Below, in pieces: positions 36,001 through 44,416 of a stretch of 64,000 bases of DNA. The notes beneath the pieces were generated by a model that was not told the origin of the DNA, made no database searches, and saw only the letters and a program-made list of their open reading frames with translations. Position numbers and translations under genes: made by a program. The DNA is from Corynebacterium tuberculostearicum (GTDB lineage: Bacteria; Actinomycetota; Actinomycetes; Mycobacteriales; Mycobacteriaceae). Within the stretch, counting starts at the first letter, position 1, and the number at the start of each line of letters is the position of its first letter. The stretch covers positions 1,488,001 to 1,552,000 of the forward strand of contig NZ_CP069791.1 of assembly GCF_016894265.1 (NCBI RefSeq). Direction: 5' to 3'.

Positions 36001-38107
36001 TTGGGGAGTCATCGGAAGCATTGAGCTTCTTCTTGGTTGTGGCCGGATCGTCGTCGGCAGGCTTGTCATCTGGCTTCGGGTTCGGCACGGGCTGAACATC
36101 GATGGGAAGCTCGACCTTCTCGTTGAGCGCAATCGAGTTGACCTTCGCATTGAAGCGGTCATCGTGGGCGCGCAAGGCGTTGAGGATCTGCCAGACCACG
36201 CGGAAGCGCGTGTTGTCGTTGAGGGCCTGGGACGGGGAGACTCCCGGCGGAATGGCGACAGGCAGGATGATGTAGCCGTAGTCCTTGCTTTCGGCTTTGC
36301 GCATGACGCGGCCGACGGACTGGACGACGTCGACCATGGAATTGCGCGGGTGGAAGAAGATGACGCTATCGAGGGCGGGGACGTCCACGCCCTCGGACAG
36401 GCAGCGTGCGTTTGTGAGGATGCGGGTCTCGTCCTCGGGGATGGAGGACTCAAGCCACGAGATCTTGTTGCCGCGCTCGAGGGCGTTCATAGTGCCATCG
36501 ACGTGCTCAACGGCGACCTGAAGATCGATGTTAAGCATGCTTACGTCATTGGTCGCCGCGTGGTCCTTGAGCTGCTCTTGGTACTGGCGGATGAGCGTGG
36601 GGAAGGTCTCCTGGATGGTCTTCGAAGCCTTGATGTCCTTGGCGAAGGCGACGGTACGGCGCATGGGTTGGGCGTTCGCTTCAAAGCCGGACTTGGTGTC
36701 TTGCTCGGCGCCGGAGCGCTTGGCCAAGCCGTTCCAGGCGCCAATCATGGCGGAGGCGGTGGTGAGGTTGATTTCGTTGGTGGGGTTGGCGGCTAGGACG
36801 TCGGCGGCGATGTCTTCCTCGACCGTCATGACGAGGACCTTGTAGTCGGTGAGTAGACCCTTGTCCACGGCTTCGCCGAAACCGAGACGGTAGAACTCTG
36901 GACCGTAGACTGCCTCGTCATCCATGGAGGCGAGCTCGGCGGAGTGCTCTTCGGCTTTGCCCTTTACGGTGTCGTCAAAGAGTCGGGGAGTGGCCGTCAT
37001 GTAAAGGCGCTTGTTTGCCTTTATGTAGTCTGCGTCGTGAATTCTCACGAAGTTTGAGGCGTCTTCGCCTGCGAGGGTGACGCCGGTGGTGCGGTGAGCT
37101 TCATCGCAGATGACGAGATCGAAGTCGTCCATGCCGAGCGTTTGAGCCTCGTGGATGGCTTCAATGGACTGGTACGTGGAGAAGACGACATTGAGGCCTT
37201 TTCGGCGCTTGCCCTGCGCGGTGCGCTCGGCAATGTCCTTGCCGTTGGTAGAGACCGGAACCTCCAAGTCATAGGAGGCAATGTCTTCAGCCTTCTTGGA
37301 GACCTTCGTATCCGAACAGACTGCGTAGGACTTCAGAGGCAGGTGCTCCTGGTTCTGTGCGGTCCATTCTTTTAACGTCTGCGAGAGCAAGGAGATGGAG
37401 GGAACGAGGAAGAGGACTCGGGCACGCCCGCCGTTGTTTTCTGCATACTGCTCCGCCAGACGCAGGGCGGTAAACGTCTTTCCCGTACCGCACGCCATGA
37501 TGAGCTTTCCACGATCGTGTGTTTCAAAGCCTGCGATAGCCTTCGAGATCGCTTCTTGCTGGTGCGGACGCGGGGAGAAAACCTCGCGACGGGTGAGGTT
37601 AATTTCGATCTCAGAACCCGGGAAGGTCACATCCCAGTTGATAGGGGATTCTGCAATCGCTGCCGTGCCGATACGGTTGGTCGGGATGAGCTGGTGCTCC
37701 AGCATCGCTTCAGCATTCTTTGACCATCGCTCCGACGTGGAGATGATGATCCGCTGTGCGAAGGATTCTGTGCCCTTGTCTGTAGTAAACGAGTGTCCGG
37801 ATGCCTCAAAGAAGGAATCGAGGTGACGCTTCTGAATATAGGTATCCGGCTTGTAGAACTTGCACTGGATGGCAACCCACGCGTCGTCATCGGCGCGCCG
37901 GGCAACGAGGTCGATGCCGGTGTCTTGCATACCGCCGTTGAACTCCCAATCGCTCCAACGGCTGACTTCCGAGAAGTGCTCCTGGAGGACGGGATCGGTT
38001 CGGAAGTAGTTGACCATTAATTTCTCGAACTTAATGCCGTACGAGCCTTGAGGCTGATTTTCACGGAGCTGGGTTAGGACTTCACCAAAAGCAGGCATGG
38101 TGTCCAT
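33074..38107 (-). CDS. Single-chain Type ISP-like restriction-modification enzyme
   Basis: 1677 residues with no internal break. Order: Mrr-like PD-(D/E)XK nuclease (GID at 64-66, QCK at 81-83); SF2 translocase with ACGTGKT at 205-211, DEAH at 335-338, MTATPR, and QSVGRVMRK; a charged linker at about 690-720; gamma-type N6-adenine methyltransferase with DPFTGTGTF near 927 and NPPYSVG near 1045; then a C-terminal target-recognition region (LYRPFHVQFAYFHQP). This is the layout of LlaGI/LlaBIII, in which one polypeptide recognises, methylates, translocates and cuts. No separate specificity gene is needed. It is the centre of a small defence cluster. ATG 38098 is an alternative start. Confidence 0.92.
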   Translation of the reverse strand: MDTMPAFGEVLTQLRENQPQGSYGIKFEKLMVNYFRTDPVLQEHFSEVSRWSDWEFNGGMQDTGIDLVARRADDDAWVAIQCKFYKPDTYIQKRHLDSFFEASGHSFTTDKGTESFAQRIIISTSERWSKNAEAMLEHQLIPTNRIGTAAIAESPINWDVTFPGSEIEINLTRREVFSPRPHQQEAISKAIAGFETHDRGKLIMACGTGKTFTALRLAEQYAENNGGRARVLFLVPSISLLSQTLKEWTAQNQEHLPLKSYAVCSDTKVSKKAEDIASYDLEVPVSTNGKDIAERTAQGKRRKGLNVVFSTYQSIEAIHEAQTLGMDDFDLVICDEAHRTTGVTLAGEDASNFVRIHDADYIKANKRLYMTATPRLFDDTVKGKAEEHSAELASMDDEAVYGPEFYRLGFGEAVDKGLLTDYKVLVMTVEEDIAADVLAANPTNEINLTTASAMIGAWNGLAKRSGAEQDTKSGFEANAQPMRRTVAFAKDIKASKTIQETFPTLIRQYQEQLKDHAATNDVSMLNIDLQVAVEHVDGTMNALERGNKISWLESSIPEDETRILTNARCLSEGVDVPALDSVIFFHPRNSMVDVVQSVGRVMRKAESKDYGYIILPVAIPPGVSPSQALNDNTRFRVVWQILNALRAHDDRFNAKVNSIALNEKVELPIDVQPVPNPKPDDKPADDDPATTKKKLNASDDSPTGQSENSSEQELTAEQMTLFSLEAWQEAMYVKLVDKVGTRTYWEDWADDVATIAEAQIARIKALINAADDTIRKEFEVFIEGLRGNLNDSITEDEAISMLSQHLITAPVFNALFTEHDFAAHNPVARVMQRMVDALSDAKLESETESLTKFYESVRVRASEVSSASGKQQVIKDLYERFFRKAFKKQSEALGIVYTPVEIVDFILRSADQISRWHFGKGLTDKGVHILDPFTGTGTFMVRLLQSGLIEPDDLARKYATELHATEIMLLAYYVAAVNIETTYNALQAERAQRNEERDPDYIPFDGIALADTFQIHEEGDILDLKVFKENNAAIQRQIDAPINIIIGNPPYSVGQTSANDNNANLKYPTLDKRIEETFARNSSATNKNSLYDSYLRAFRWSIDRLGTHGVMAFVSNGGWIDGNTADGVRLSLDDELSDIYVYNLRGNARTAGDVRRQEAGNVFRDGGRTTIAIIIAVKREIPDDVCIHYRDIGDYLSADEKLAIVDRSTFDNIDWQIIDPNIYGDWLNQRDEDFETWPVLGDKNSDDIPAIFKNFSAGLKTARDSWCYGSTPSAVTSQMQTLITTYDAARGEFRDWIQSARITKPRETDVNAFLAKRPEYADLSKISWNRSLKQQLAGNKIISFDASRIMKSLYRPFHVQFAYFHQPVNDMVYQLPHLFPTPTNSNFGFYIVNPGSAKPFSVLATDKLFDLSMWGSNAGQFFPRWTWEPIEAPEGELDFGMAASEGSEPGTEGEVLDGYRRVDNITDEILGIYREALGSEVTKDDIFYFVYGQLHDPGYREKYAADLKKMLPHIETPTSRARFDQLAAAGRELMDLHVNYEDVEPWPVTVEVKASADENDRETWRVQKMKWAKKKAPETGKNVNDVTTLVYNKSVTVRDIPAETDEYMLGSRSALAWIIDRYKVKKDKASGIINDPNDWADEVGNPRYIVDLIAKVTRVAVETVRIVQGIREVGEDK

Positions 38108-38180
38108 TATGGACTACACATGAGTTCTCCACTTCCAAATGGTGGCGATGTTGTACAGCCGGGGTGGATGACTTGAGTCA

Positions 38181-38675
38181 TTAGTAGAGCCCTGCATTCC
38201 TCATCATGCTCTGCCGTGTTTGAGAGATGAGGTAGGTGCTCAAAGGGCGGCCGGAGAGGATGGCGGCATCGTAAAGATAGTTGTGGAGGGTATCGGTACG
38301 CGAGAGCGGGGGCTGGTGCGTAAATCGAAGTCACGTTGGATCTGGGCGATTACGAATGGCACGGCGATGATCTCGGAGACCGCGATTAGAAGTGCGGCGA
38401 CGCCGCGCTCCGCTGTGGCGTTGGTCGAGCTAAATTGCTTTGGCTTGGCGTGGGCTAGGGCGCTGAGTTTGGTGTCCTCAGTGGGGAGAAGGGAATCCGT
38501 TAAGCTGCCTTCGGATGTGGGCGGGGCGTCCTGCGACTTCGTCAGTCCAGGTGACGAACCTGGTGAGGACGCGTGGGAAGCACCGGAGGAAGGAGCCACT
38601 GGCCATGACTTTGCGGGCTACGAGGAGCAGAGCCATTTCCACACGCAGTAGGGACCAGTGGTAGAGGTCAGCCAT
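38181..38675 (-). pseudogene. Frameshifted membrane-protein gene relic
   Basis: Starting at ATG 38675 the frame reads MADLYHWSLLRVEMALLLVARKVMASG and continues for about 60 residues. The coding signal then moves to a second frame (ATAERGVAALLIAVSEIIAVPFVIAQIQRDFDL) and finally to a third (TLHNYLYDAAILSGRPLSTYLISQTRQ), which stops at 38181-38183. Two frameshifts therefore disable it. It was probably a small membrane protein; I do not recognise the family. It lies between the restriction gene and the split ATPase. Confidence 0.5.
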
Positions 38676-38908
38676 GGTGTAATTGGCTGTGATGTTGAGT
38701 GAGACATCGACTCGTCAATTAACTATATTCAATGAGAAGTGTTTGTAGCGTAGGACGGAGTACTGCCGTGGCCGAGGTAAACCAAACAGTAGTCGACTGT
38801 ACAAAATTGTCGTCTTTGACGTTGTCGTTTGATTATGCTCCAGAAAAACGAGTCCTTCTTCCACTATTCACACGAGAAGATAAGAACAAGAAGAAAACAA
38901 CCTTCAAA

Positions 38909-38912
38909 TCTG
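38909..38912. repeat. Target-site duplication TCTG, left copy
   Basis: TCTG directly before the IS terminus TGAGGTTACCC; repeated at 40236-40239 after the other end. The preceding base is A on both sides, so a 5-bp ATCTG reading is also possible. Confidence 0.75.
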
Positions 38913-38972
38913 TGAGGTTACCCTCAAGTAGTGGACACCCTATTTGTACGGATCTTGTGTCCGTAGGAGAGG

Positions 38973-39290
38973 ATGTTCATTGTGAATCAACAGCGCAAGA
39001 AGTACACGCCGGAGTACCGGCGTGAAGCCGCAAACCTGGTAATCGAGTCGCAGCGCCCAATCGCTCATGTGGCTAAGGAAATTGGCGTATCAGCCACAAT
39101 TTTAGGCAGGTGGGTCAAACTCGAGCGTGAGCGCCGAGGAGCATCCGACGGGCTAAGCGAGGCGGATCTTCGTGCTGAGAATGCTCGTCTGCGCCGTGAG
39201 CTGGCGGAAGCCAAGATGGATAACGAGTTTTTGTCAAAAGCGACAGCCTTCTTCGCCGCCAAGCAACGCGAACAGAAAAGTTCGAATTAA
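38973..39290 (+). CDS. IS3-family transposase OrfA, copy 2
   Basis: 105 residues, amino-acid identical to the copy-1 OrfA. An HTH at about residues 8-45 is followed by a leucine-zipper-like helix. The stop overlaps the orfB start as TAATG at 39288-39292. Confidence 0.95.
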   Translation: MFIVNQQRKKYTPEYRREAANLVIESQRPIAHVAKEIGVSATILGRWVKLERERRGASDGLSEADLRAENARLRRELAEAKMDNEFLSKATAFFAAKQREQKSSN

Positions 39291-40189
39291 TGCAGCGAGA
39301 GAAGGCGAACTACAGCATCAAACGTATGGCACGGCTATTAAAAGTGTCTCGGTCTGGATACTACAAATGGTCTCATACGCAGCAGAAGCGGCTATCCGGC
39401 GAAGATAATCGTGCAGCTTTTTACGATGACGTTGACCGTAAGATTCATCAGATTTGGTCGGACTCCGACGAGGTTTATGGTGCTCCGCGGATCACCGCAG
39501 AACTTATCGAGCGGTACCACATTTCGCTTAATCGTAAGACTGTGGCTAAACGGATGCGCATGATGGGCATTGAAGGGATTTCCCCGCGGGCCTTTGTCCC
39601 AGTGACAACGATTCAAGCCAAGCGTAAGTCCACGCTTCCTGACTTGGTCAAGCGCATGTTTGATACTGGTGAGCTCAACCGAGTATGGATGTCGGATATT
39701 ACCTACCTGCGCACCGGTGAAGGCTGGTTGTACTTGTGCGCAGTCCGCGATGGTCATTCCCGCAGGGTACTGGGCTGGGCTATGGATAGCGTTCAAGATA
39801 CATACCTGGTCGAACGGGCCCTGCGGATGGCGCATACACTACGCGGTGACGTGCCTGACGGGCTAGTGTTTCACGCTGACCGCGGAACCCAATTTACCAG
39901 CGAGAAGCTTTGGGAAGTTTGCCGCAACCTGGGCATTGCTCAGTCCGTAGGGCGTACCGGCGTGTGCTTCGATAACGTGATGGCCGAGTCATTCTGGTCG
40001 ACGCTTAAAACCGAATTCTACGACCGTAAGCGCTGGGCGACCCGTGATGCTGCACGCAAGGCCGTTGCCTACTGGATTGAAGTCGTCTACAACCGCCGAC
40101 GTCGGCACTCCGCACTCGGGATGATAAGCCCCGCCGACTTCGAGAACCGCATCGGTCTAACCACCAGCAGAAAAGAAATAGCCGCCTAA
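39290..40189 (+). CDS. IS3-family transposase OrfB, copy 2
   Basis: 299 residues, amino-acid identical to copy 1. The DDE catalytic residues lie in WMSDITYL, FHADRGTQF and MAESFWSTLKTE. The intact frame and identity to copy 1 suggest recent mobility. Confidence 0.95.
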   Translation: MQREKANYSIKRMARLLKVSRSGYYKWSHTQQKRLSGEDNRAAFYDDVDRKIHQIWSDSDEVYGAPRITAELIERYHISLNRKTVAKRMRMMGIEGISPRAFVPVTTIQAKRKSTLPDLVKRMFDTGELNRVWMSDITYLRTGEGWLYLCAVRDGHSRRVLGWAMDSVQDTYLVERALRMAHTLRGDVPDGLVFHADRGTQFTSEKLWEVCRNLGIAQSVGRTGVCFDNVMAESFWSTLKTEFYDRKRWATRDAARKAVAYWIEVVYNRRRRHSALGMISPADFENRIGLTTSRKEIAA

Positions 40190-40235
40190 CCACTAGGTAG
40201 CTCCACTACGTGTCCACAATTTGCGGGCAACCCCA

Positions 40236-40239
40236 TCTG
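40236..40239. repeat. Target-site duplication TCTG, right copy
   Basis: Matches 38909-38912. Deleting the IS plus one copy rejoins the ATPase frame. Confidence 0.75.
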
Positions 40240-42527
40240 GGGCTGCGATTGTTTATGCAGAAAACGGGAGCGGAAAGTCAACAATCGCTAGAAAATTAAC
40301 AACCCCAGGAGCAGACGTTACGTTTTGCGATCAAAGCGGAAGTCGATTGGACGTTGAATCACCAGAGAACGTTTACGTATTCGATGACGCTTTCATTCAG
40401 AGAAATTTCCGGTTTAGAGACACTGAACAGCTTGAGCCGATCATCCTCCTAGGTCCGCAGGCAAACCTGCAAGATGAAATCGATGAAACGGAAGCAGCTT
40501 TGGCTCGTGCGCGGCAAGCGGAAGTGATTGCCGAAGAGAGCTGGAATTCGAAGGAAAAGGAAGGCGATGCGGCGTATAAAGCACTGAAGAAAGTACTTCA
40601 AGCAAGCAAAGGCGAGGAACCAAAGAAGTCCTGGCAAGGGCGAACATCACTAATCGCACTGGACAATAAATCGACGCAGCTGCGTTCAAAAGTTATTAAA
40701 AAGATAATTGGGAAAGATAAAGCTGAAGGTAAGACTCAAGGGGAGTTGGAGGTTGAATTTTCCGACCTCGTAGAGCAGCTAAACAAACTGTATTCCTCTG
40801 ACCGAATTTCATGGGTAGTACCTCAGGCACCTCCGCAGATCAACATAAAACAGATCGAAAATGTAGCATCAGAAATCTCGGCTCCTGAGCTTGATTGCGA
40901 TGCAAGAGCACTTGACGCCAAGGTTTTTGAAGCAAGTTTGGGAAAGCAAACCCTAATTGCGCGCTTTGAAGAATTGGTTGAGGCTAGTGCAGAACATTGC
41001 CCACACTGCTTCCAAGATATTTCCTCCGACTTTCGCCAACAATTAGCGACCTCATTGATGGCCCAAGTTGAGCGAATCGATCAACAAAAGTCGATTGAGA
41101 AGCTGAAGAGTCTCAAAGTTGAGGAACAGCTTGAAAGTCTAGTGCTTCCCGAAATCGCCTCTGCGGGTGACGAACAACTGGAGTCCGCGGCTGCTGCTCA
41201 CGAACAGTATCAGGACCAGTTACGGCTCATAAATGAAGCGATTGATGCGAAAATCGACAACCCTGCCTCCGTGTTTTCAATCAGTGAGTTGGAATACACC
41301 GATGCATGGAAAAAGAGAAATGAAGCTCTGGAAACTGTAGGGCTGCTTGTGGAACGACATAATAAGCAGTTCAACAACATTGCTAAGCTTCAAGCAGAAG
41401 CGGCCGAGCTTAATATGCAGATTGCGCGAGCTGAGGCTGCTGCTGAAATTATTGCCTATGAGAAAGCCGATGAAGACCGAGAAGCTGCATCTAAGACTTA
41501 CACCTCGGCAAAATGTAAGACGAGAGAGCTGGCTGAAAGTCTAGGTGCGCTTCGTCATAAGCTGAGCAATACGGAAGACGCAGCAACAGAGATCAATGCG
41601 CTTCTGCAGCTGGCTTTTGGAAAGGACACCATTAAACTGGAGTCTGTTATTGGTGGAGGGTATGTAGTGTCAAATCGCTCACGAGAACTCCAACCCGGAA
41701 ATCTCTCTACTGGTGAGCAAAATCTGCTCGCGTTATGTTACTTCTTTGTCAGCACTGCTCGACATAACCGATTTGGCGATAATCTGAAACAAAACTCCTT
41801 ATATGTGCTCGATGATCCTATTTCGAGCTTCGATTCCAAGAACAAGTATGGCGCGTTGTCATTGATTCGTCAGATTGGTTCTAAGATGTTCGAGAAGATG
41901 AGTGAAGCCAAACTATTGGTTCTTACGCATGACATCGCGGTTGCTAATGATCTGTCACAATGCTTCAAAGATATTGTGGACGATCGAGTATTGAGCTGGA
42001 CTCTAGAAGAAGGAACATTAAAAAGCGTTCATTTTGACAGAATCGATCAGTATAAGAAGTCGTTGCGAGGAATGTTTGATGCAACAATCGGTGGCGAAAA
42101 CTCCATTGTGCTGCCCACTTCCAACGAAGTCCGCCGAGTCTGGGAAGCTTTTACTACTTTTCATTTGGGCGAGCGGTTGACCACGGCGGCAGCATCACCG
42201 GCAGTGCGTAGTTATTTCGCTTCACGTGGCGAACAATATGTTCAGTTCTTAGATCATTATGCTGGAAGAAATTTTCTAAACCCGGATTCTCATTCGGAAT
42301 TTCAGCTTCGCAACTTTGATTTTATGCTGCTTCCGACTCTTTCAGAGCCAGATTTTCGACGATATGTAAGGGAAATGCTGTGTCTGATTCATATCATTTC
42401 TCCTGCGCATATTCCTGGGCGTCTGAGCAACGGCGAAGCCGGTTTTGTCAAGATTAAGAAGTTGCTTGATGACGAGGTCATCGCAGAAATTGGAGCGCCC
42501 TTAACATCAGCTCCGGGCGAATGTTGA

Positions 42528-43411
42528 ATAATGCGGCTGTGATGACGTCGAGCAACTATCGGGGACCGTCGTGATCCACTAATGAGACATAGAACTCCAG
42601 CTGGGTGGCGATTGGTCTTATTTGTGCGAGTGTTTAGCTAAAATGTATGCATGTTGCGGCGAGGTTTTCGTGGTGGAGGGCGAGGCGAAGGTTGCGCGCG
42701 AGCTTGCCGAAAAACAGGGACCTAACTCGTACACCACGCTAACGGACGCAACCATTCTGAACAGTTCGAAATATCTATTTGGGCTAGTCATTGAACAGAA
42801 TTTCCATGCTCGAAATTAGGCGTTTCTAGGGCTTCTCTAGAGGAATGAGTACTGGTTTCGCATTCGAGAAGTAGGGGGTGGTGAATCCGTGGATCGGTGA
42901 AGTTTAGTTGGGTCCTTTGTCTGGGGCTGGGGAGGTTGGTGATGTCGGCTGATCCCTCGCTATCAAAGTCCCAGTGGCAAACTCGCACATAGTCTTTTTG
43001 AATGATTGCTCAGATTCTTAACGCTGGCTTTGTCTCCGGTGTGGAATCTGGGCGTGATCGCCGCTTTAATTTCGGGGGCATTTTATAGTCAACGTCATAG
43101 AATGGTCTGGCGTGATGGCTGGCTTCCTGATCGTGCTACTGTGAACTTCGTCAAAATCCCGCTTGGGTACTGGGAATCAAATAACTTTGCCGCGTGTCGA
43201 AAATCGAAGGAATGACCTTCAAGGGAATCTGCAGCGTGTCCATTTTCGCGCGGGCGTCCACGATGGGTGACTTAGATTGCTTTACTTGCTGTGGCGTGAT
43301 GTAGATGGCATTTCGCGTACGTGGTGTGTGTAGGCTTGGGTTTGTTATGGCCAGTGTGGTTTGGGCTTAATGGGTCGCTGCACTGGGGTTTGGAAAACTC
43401 CAAGGAGAGAC
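42528..43411. other. Gene-poor spacer between the split ATPase and dhaK
   Basis: About 880 bp without a convincing gene. Short open frames exist at 42622-42819 and 43006-43215 (plus) and 42788-42988 (minus), but none has a good ribosome-binding site or a recognisable motif. The base composition is mixed. It is probably decayed sequence at the right edge of the accessory region, ending with the promoter of the dha operon. Confidence 0.5.
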
Positions 43412-43414
43412 GTG

Positions 43415-44415
43415 ATGAAAAGCTCATCAACTCACCGGAAAACGTAGTGGCGGAGTCTGTGGAGGGCTTCGCGCTGGCACACGGCGACATCGTCAAGCGC
43501 TTTACTGAGCCGCTGTTTGTGGCGCGTGCGCAGAAGAAGGAACAGGGCAAGGTTGCGATTGTCTCTGGTGGTGGCTCAGGCCATGAGCCGCTCCACGCCG
43601 GCTTCGTGGGCCATGGCATGTTGGATGCGGCGGTGCCAGGCGCGATGTTTACGTCGCCGACGTCGGATGCGATCCAGGCGGGGACCGACGAGGTCCATGC
43701 GGGTGCGGGTGTGCTCTACATCGTGAAGAACTACACCGGCGATGTCCTCAATTTCGATACCGCGGCTGAGTTGGCGGAGTTCGATGACATTGAGGTTGGT
43801 CAGGTCATCGTAGATGATGACGTCGCGGTGGAGGATTCCAACTACACCGCAGGCCGTCGTGGCGTAGCAGGCACGTTACTCGTGGAGAAGCTGGCAGGTG
43901 CAGCCGCTGAGCGCGGCGATGATCTAGCTGCTGTCACGGCAGTGGCGAAGAAGGTCGTGGAGAACACCGCGACCATGGGCGCAGCACTGAATGCTTGCAC
44001 CGTGCCGCACGTGGGCAAGCCTTCCTTCGACCTGGCAGACGATGAAGTCGAGCTCGGCGTGGGCATCCACGGTGAGCCGGGCCGTAAGGAGATCCCGTTG
44101 GTCTCCGCGGACGACGTAACTGACCACCTCATGGAGCCGATTCTTGCCGACCTGAAGTTGGCAGAAGGCGAGCGAACCATCGTCGTCGTCAATGGCATGG
44201 GTGCCACCCCGGCATCGGAGCTCTACGTGGTCTACCGCCGAGTAGCTCAGCGCCTAGAAGAAGCGGGCGTGACTATTGAACGCTCCCTCGTAGGTAACTT
44301 CGTAACGAGCCTCGACATGGCGGGCTGCTCTGTCACGGTCATGCGCGCCGACGATAAAGACATCGAGTTGTTCGATGCACCATGCCATACCGCCGCACTA
44401 CGCCAAGGAGAATAA
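43415..44415 (+). CDS. dhaK: Dihydroxyacetone kinase subunit DhaK (start region out of frame)
   Basis: Body residues match DhaK: VVAESVEGF, AIVSGGGSGHEPLHAGFVG, the SPTSDAIQAG segment, and the substrate-binding His in GVGIHGEPGRKE. DhaK holds dihydroxyacetone covalently on that His for phosphorylation by DhaL-ADP. The ribosome-binding site (AAGGAGA) and ATG 43415 are well placed, but the ATG frame reads MKSSSTHRKT and then stops. The body frame reads DEKLINSPEN, where DhaK normally begins MKKLIN. One extra A in the A4 run would give a 333-residue protein. Either dhaK has lost one base, or it starts from a weaker in-frame codon such as TTG near 43391 or GTG 43447. Confidence 0.85.
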
Positions 44416-44416
44416 C

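Larger units (their letters stand above)
38913..40235 (+). mobile_element. IS3-family insertion sequence, copy 2 (1323 bp)
   Basis: Same length, same encoded proteins and same terminal repeats as copy 1 (24485-25807), in inverted orientation 13.1 kb away. It is flanked by TCTG duplications and inserted just before the Walker A codons of the ATPase gene, in the same orientation as that gene. Confidence 0.95.
38768..42527 (+). pseudogene. SMC/RecF-like ABC ATPase (AAA_13 type), split by IS3 copy 2
   Basis: Reconstructed as 38768-38912 joined to 40240-42527: 2433 nt, 810 residues, in frame. GTG 38768 is preferred because GGAG lies 8 bp upstream. The splice gives KTTFKSGAAIVYAENGSGKST, with Walker A at about residues 56-62. 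Long coiled coils flank C-P-H-C near residue 302 (a zinc-hook-like apex). The ABC signature LSTGEQN lies near 536, Walker B with D-loop LDDPISSFDS near 572, and a switch His in VLTHDIA. This matches the AAA_13 family, which includes the PrrC/RloC anticodon nucleases often found beside restriction systems. I cannot confirm a nuclease motif at the C-terminus. Confidence 0.85.

Noticed and set aside
35831..36796. Plus-strand 321-codon frame opposite the Type ISP gene
   Set aside because: Antisense shadow of the helicase and linker part of the 1677-residue enzyme, with no family motif.
24481..40239. A 15.8-kb composite transposon bounded by the two IS3 copies
   Set aside because: Each IS copy has its own matching direct repeat (CACA, TCTG). 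A composite transposon would show one shared duplication at the outer ends only.
42622..43215. Small open frames between the split ATPase and dhaK (42622-42819, 42788-42988, 43006-43215)
   Set aside because: There is no ribosome-binding site, no recognisable motif and no supporting context, so I treat them as chance frames in a gene-poor spacer.
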